DNA from: CAYVQF01 sp964454015 | GTDB taxonomy: Bacteria > Myxococcota_A > Bradymonadia > UBA4248 | DNA: 64,000 nucleotides | Assembly: GCA_964454015.1 (NCBI GenBank) | Contig: CAYVQF010000026.1 | Coordinates: 6,676 to 70,675 of the forward strand | Reading direction: 5' to 3' | Shown: piece by piece, positions 62,302 through 64,000 of the stretch | Layout: each line of letters opens with the position of its first letter | How positions within the stretch are numbered: position 1 is the stretch's first letter | Program-made: the position numbers and the translations under genes | Notes under the pieces: model-generated | What the model saw: the letters and a program-made list of their open reading frames with translations, nothing else | The model's database searches: none | What the model was told of the DNA's origin: nothing

Positions 62302-62510
62302 TACGGATCGATTTTCGGGTACGGATCGATTTTCGGGTACGGATCGATTTTCGGNNNNNNNNNNNNNNNNNNNNNNNNNNNNNNNNNNNNNNNNNNNNNN
62401 NNNNNNNNNNNNNNNNNNNNNNNNNNNNNNNNNNNNNNNNNNNNNNNNNNNNNNTTCGGGTACGGATCGATTTTCGGGTACGGATCGATTTTCGGGTACG
62501 GATCGATTTG
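62302..62510. repeat. 18-bp tandem repeat interrupted by an assembly gap
   Basis: TACGGATCGATTTTCGGG recurs every 18 bases (62302, 62320, 62338 before the gap and 62461, 62479, 62497 after). A run of 100 N at 62355-62454 means the true length is unknown. Each unit contains the near-palindrome CGGATCGATTTTCG. In one frame it reads GTDRFS repeats, but no start or gene context supports a protein. The next about 200 bases to 62719 show nothing clear. Confidence 0.9.
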
Positions 62511-62719
62511 CCGGCGGCTGTGTGTGGTTCCTTCCTGCGGCAGCTCTAGCGTCCGATGAAAGTGAAGGTGCTATGACGATCTGTCGCACAAAGGAAATGA
62601 TCTTCCGTTGCTCCACTTGCTGTGCACGGCTAGCTTCATCCCGGATGCAATGCATGTGCTTGGATTACGATGGGTGTGAATGCTTTCTCAGCAGCCGCCC
62701 GTGCGTGGGGGGAGTGAGT

Positions 62720-63088
62720 ATGCGGTATGTGGCCAATGTTGTGGCGTTTTGTGTGATTATCGTGTGCGGTGCCCATGATGCAACGGCCAACCCTTGGAGT
62801 TTCCTGGGCGGTTCGGAGTCATCAGACGAGGCAGAGCAGGTTTCCCCGACAAAGGCGAAAACAGAGGCTGAGATCAAGGAAGCGCCGCCGCAATTGGGTA
62901 GTGGGCCGTCGATTACCATGGTCGAACGCGCAGCCTTTGGGAAAGCGGTGTTCGTCGTATTGCCTAACCAGGTTTGTGAGGCAAGCCACGATCATGGAGG
63001 TGAGCAGCGCCCATTGGATTGTTCTTCAGCCTATGTCGTGGTGTGTGATGCCGAAAACCCTAATGCACCGTTGTGCGTGATTCGCTGA
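62720..63088 (+). CDS. small exported protein of unknown function
   Basis: 122 residues from the ATG at 62720 (GGGGGGAGTGAGT before it). A signal peptide ends near AHDATANPW. The mature part is polar with SEEAEQ-type acidic patches and three Cys in the last 50 residues (NQVCEAS, LDCSSAY, VVVCDAE). The codon choice is less GC-biased than in the main genes, as for the neighbour behind it, which hints at a later arrival. No family recognised. Confidence 0.6.
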   Translation: MRYVANVVAFCVIIVCGAHDATANPWSFLGGSESSDEAEQVSPTKAKTEAEIKEAPPQLGSGPSITMVERAAFGKAVFVVLPNQVCEASHDHGGEQRPLDCSSAYVVVCDAENPNAPLCVIR

Positions 63089-63095
63089 GGTGGCT

Positions 63096-63593
63096 ATGTC
63101 AAGGTGGTCCCGATATACAGTTCTGGCGATCCTTCTCTACGTGTTTGGCGGTGGTGCGGCCTGCTCGTTTTTTGGCGCGGGGGGGACACCGGCACAAGAG
63201 TCCCCCGTTAGACAGGTCAAGATGGAGCCGGAGCGCGTCAAGATCACGACGGATCTCGTCACGGTGACGCTGGTTTCGATGAACCTCATCCCAACACAGG
63301 GGGGGCTTACCGCGGCGCCGAGAACAGAGGCTACCATGCGCGCGGATGAGGATGCTGGATCATGGTTTTTACGAACGCTTTCAGTGCCAGACGCCAGTGG
63401 TTACAAACGCGTTCCTGAACAGGTAGAGGTGCTCTTCTGCCCTTCGATGCGAACACGCTGGGATGGATGCCGCGCCCAGGTTGTTTGGCGACGTGGCGTG
63501 CATCCATCGGCTTCGAAGCAGGCTAAACAGAACGTTGAGAGTTCTGAGGAGCCCGACCCGGCACCTAACCCCAAGTCCCGCACCCGACGGTAG
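63096..63593 (+). CDS. putative lipoprotein of unknown function
   Basis: 165 residues from the ATG at 63096; a GTG six bases earlier is possible, with GCTGAGG as ribosome-binding site. The signal peptide has lipobox GAAC (LYVFGGGAACSFFGAG). The mature part is polar and ends in a basic Pro/Ser/Arg tail (DPAPNPKSRTRR). It starts eight bases after the previous stop, so the two small exported proteins form an operon. Function unknown. Confidence 0.55.
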   Translation: MSRWSRYTVLAILLYVFGGGAACSFFGAGGTPAQESPVRQVKMEPERVKITTDLVTVTLVSMNLIPTQGGLTAAPRTEATMRADEDAGSWFLRTLSVPDASGYKRVPEQVEVLFCPSMRTRWDGCRAQVVWRRGVHPSASKQAKQNVESSEEPDPAPNPKSRTRR

Positions 63594-63850
63594 CCTACTG
63601 AGTTCAAAGGTGGCTGCTTCGAGACCCAAATGTTGTGCTGGTATTTGGGTCTACCATTGGCAGAAGTGTCTTAAGGCAATCATCAATGCAGCCACATGGC
63701 GCATTCAATTTTCCTGCAGAGAGGCTCTGGTGGGTACAGCGGTTGTTGGTGCGCGTAAGTGCATGTGACTATTTGGCTATCGCCTCCCCCCCGGCCGCGG
63801 GAAATGCGTGAGAGCGAGGCTAGTTCGATGATTGTACCCAGGACGCTGCC

Positions 63851-63988
63851 ATGCCGATGCTTCCTCTGCACAACGGAACCACACTCGGGAACGGCCGCTA
63901 TCGCATCGACGGTCTTATGGGCTCTGGTGATTACGGCATCACCTACTGTACCGGTCCAGTTGCAACGAGACTCCATTTCGCTCCATAA
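63851..63988 (+). pseudogene. head of a Ser/Thr protein kinase, truncated
   Basis: The 45-codon frame reads LHNGTTLGNGRYRIDGLMGS then GDYGITYCTG, the usual entry into a bacterial Ser/Thr kinase (NGRYRIxxxLGxGGFGITY). It then turns into unrelated sequence and stops at 63988. No Lys/catalytic loop follows before the window ends 12 bases later, so it is a truncated or frameshifted kinase gene. Whether it resumes beyond the window is unknown. Confidence 0.55.
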
Positions 63989-64000
63989 TGCGGAGCAGCA

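Noticed and set aside
62302..62510. Protein made of GTDRFS repeats
   Set aside because: It only follows from the 18-bp period; there is no start site and the frame crosses an N gap.

Overview
The window is high-GC DNA from a scaffolded assembly: two runs of exactly 100 N (3434-3533 and 62355-62454) sit inside tandem repeats. I infer a Myxococcota-like (deltaproteobacterial) Gram-negative bacterium. The evidence is many lipobox-bearing lipoproteins, Asp/Ala/Pro-rich surface linkers (47.5-47.9 kb), two intact Ser/Thr kinases plus the head of a third, a multi-PAS sensor kinase, an OmpA-like protein, a TonB-dependent receptor, a cytochrome bd oxidase and propionate/methylmalonyl-CoA functions. 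No rRNA, tRNA, CRISPR array or complete mobile element is visible.

Region by region: 0-3.7 kb is an eroded accessory strip. It holds a transposase-like fragment, the remains of a type I restriction-modification operon with one intact DUF1016 nuclease-like gene, a small orphan gene behind a decayed partner, and two families of 45-bp palindromic repeats at which several genes end. 3.7-13 kb carries a beta-propeller-like lipoprotein, a patatin-like phospholipase with a DUF302 gene, an OmpA-type lipoprotein, a two-ORF version of the MFS/spermidine-synthase fusion family, a DUF6629-like membrane protein and a lid-less Hsp70. 13-20 kb carries an ADP-ribosylglycohydrolase, MeaB with a coupled unknown gene, a C1-type peptidase lipoprotein and an 860-aa protein with an N-terminal calcineurin-like phosphoesterase domain. 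20-29 kb has a giant tandem BadF-type activase/dehydratase-like protein and a FIST plus histidine kinase/receiver pair in which the FIST gene has a frameshift. 29-43.5 kb contains a DUF3160-type lipoprotein, a YitT-like membrane protein, cydAB, a TetR/SDR/unknown operon with a perfect palindrome upstream, a ferritin-like protein, a diacylglycerol-kinase-like protein coupled to a 659-aa unknown, and a Ser/Thr kinase.

43.9-46.6 kb is a methylmalonyl-CoA decarboxylase/propionyl-CoA carboxylase-type cluster (carboxyltransferase, OadG-like anchor, biotin carrier), followed by two tiny scraps recognisable as the OadB/MmdB sodium-pump subunit. With MeaB at 14.3 kb it suggests methylmalonyl-CoA metabolism that has lost its local ion pump. 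46.8-50.5 kb holds two tandem CAP-domain lipoproteins (the second frameshifted in a C8 run), a YceI-like protein with a membrane partner, and a small helical lipoprotein with a clear terminator.

50.7-61.9 kb holds the TonB receptor, a beta-barrel-type protein, a lipoprotein/ECF sigma/putative anti-sigma set, a Ser/Thr kinase with an extracytoplasmic alpha/alpha-toroid-like domain, a MidA/NDUFAF7-like methyltransferase and a GH13 amylase-type lipoprotein. The end (61.9-64 kb) is again repeat-rich (59-, 72- and 18-bp arrays), followed by two small exported proteins and the truncated head of a Ser/Thr kinase. The strongest new leads are the gutted ion-pump subunit, gene ends at palindromic repeats, the kinase-toroid fusion and the phosphoesterase fusion.
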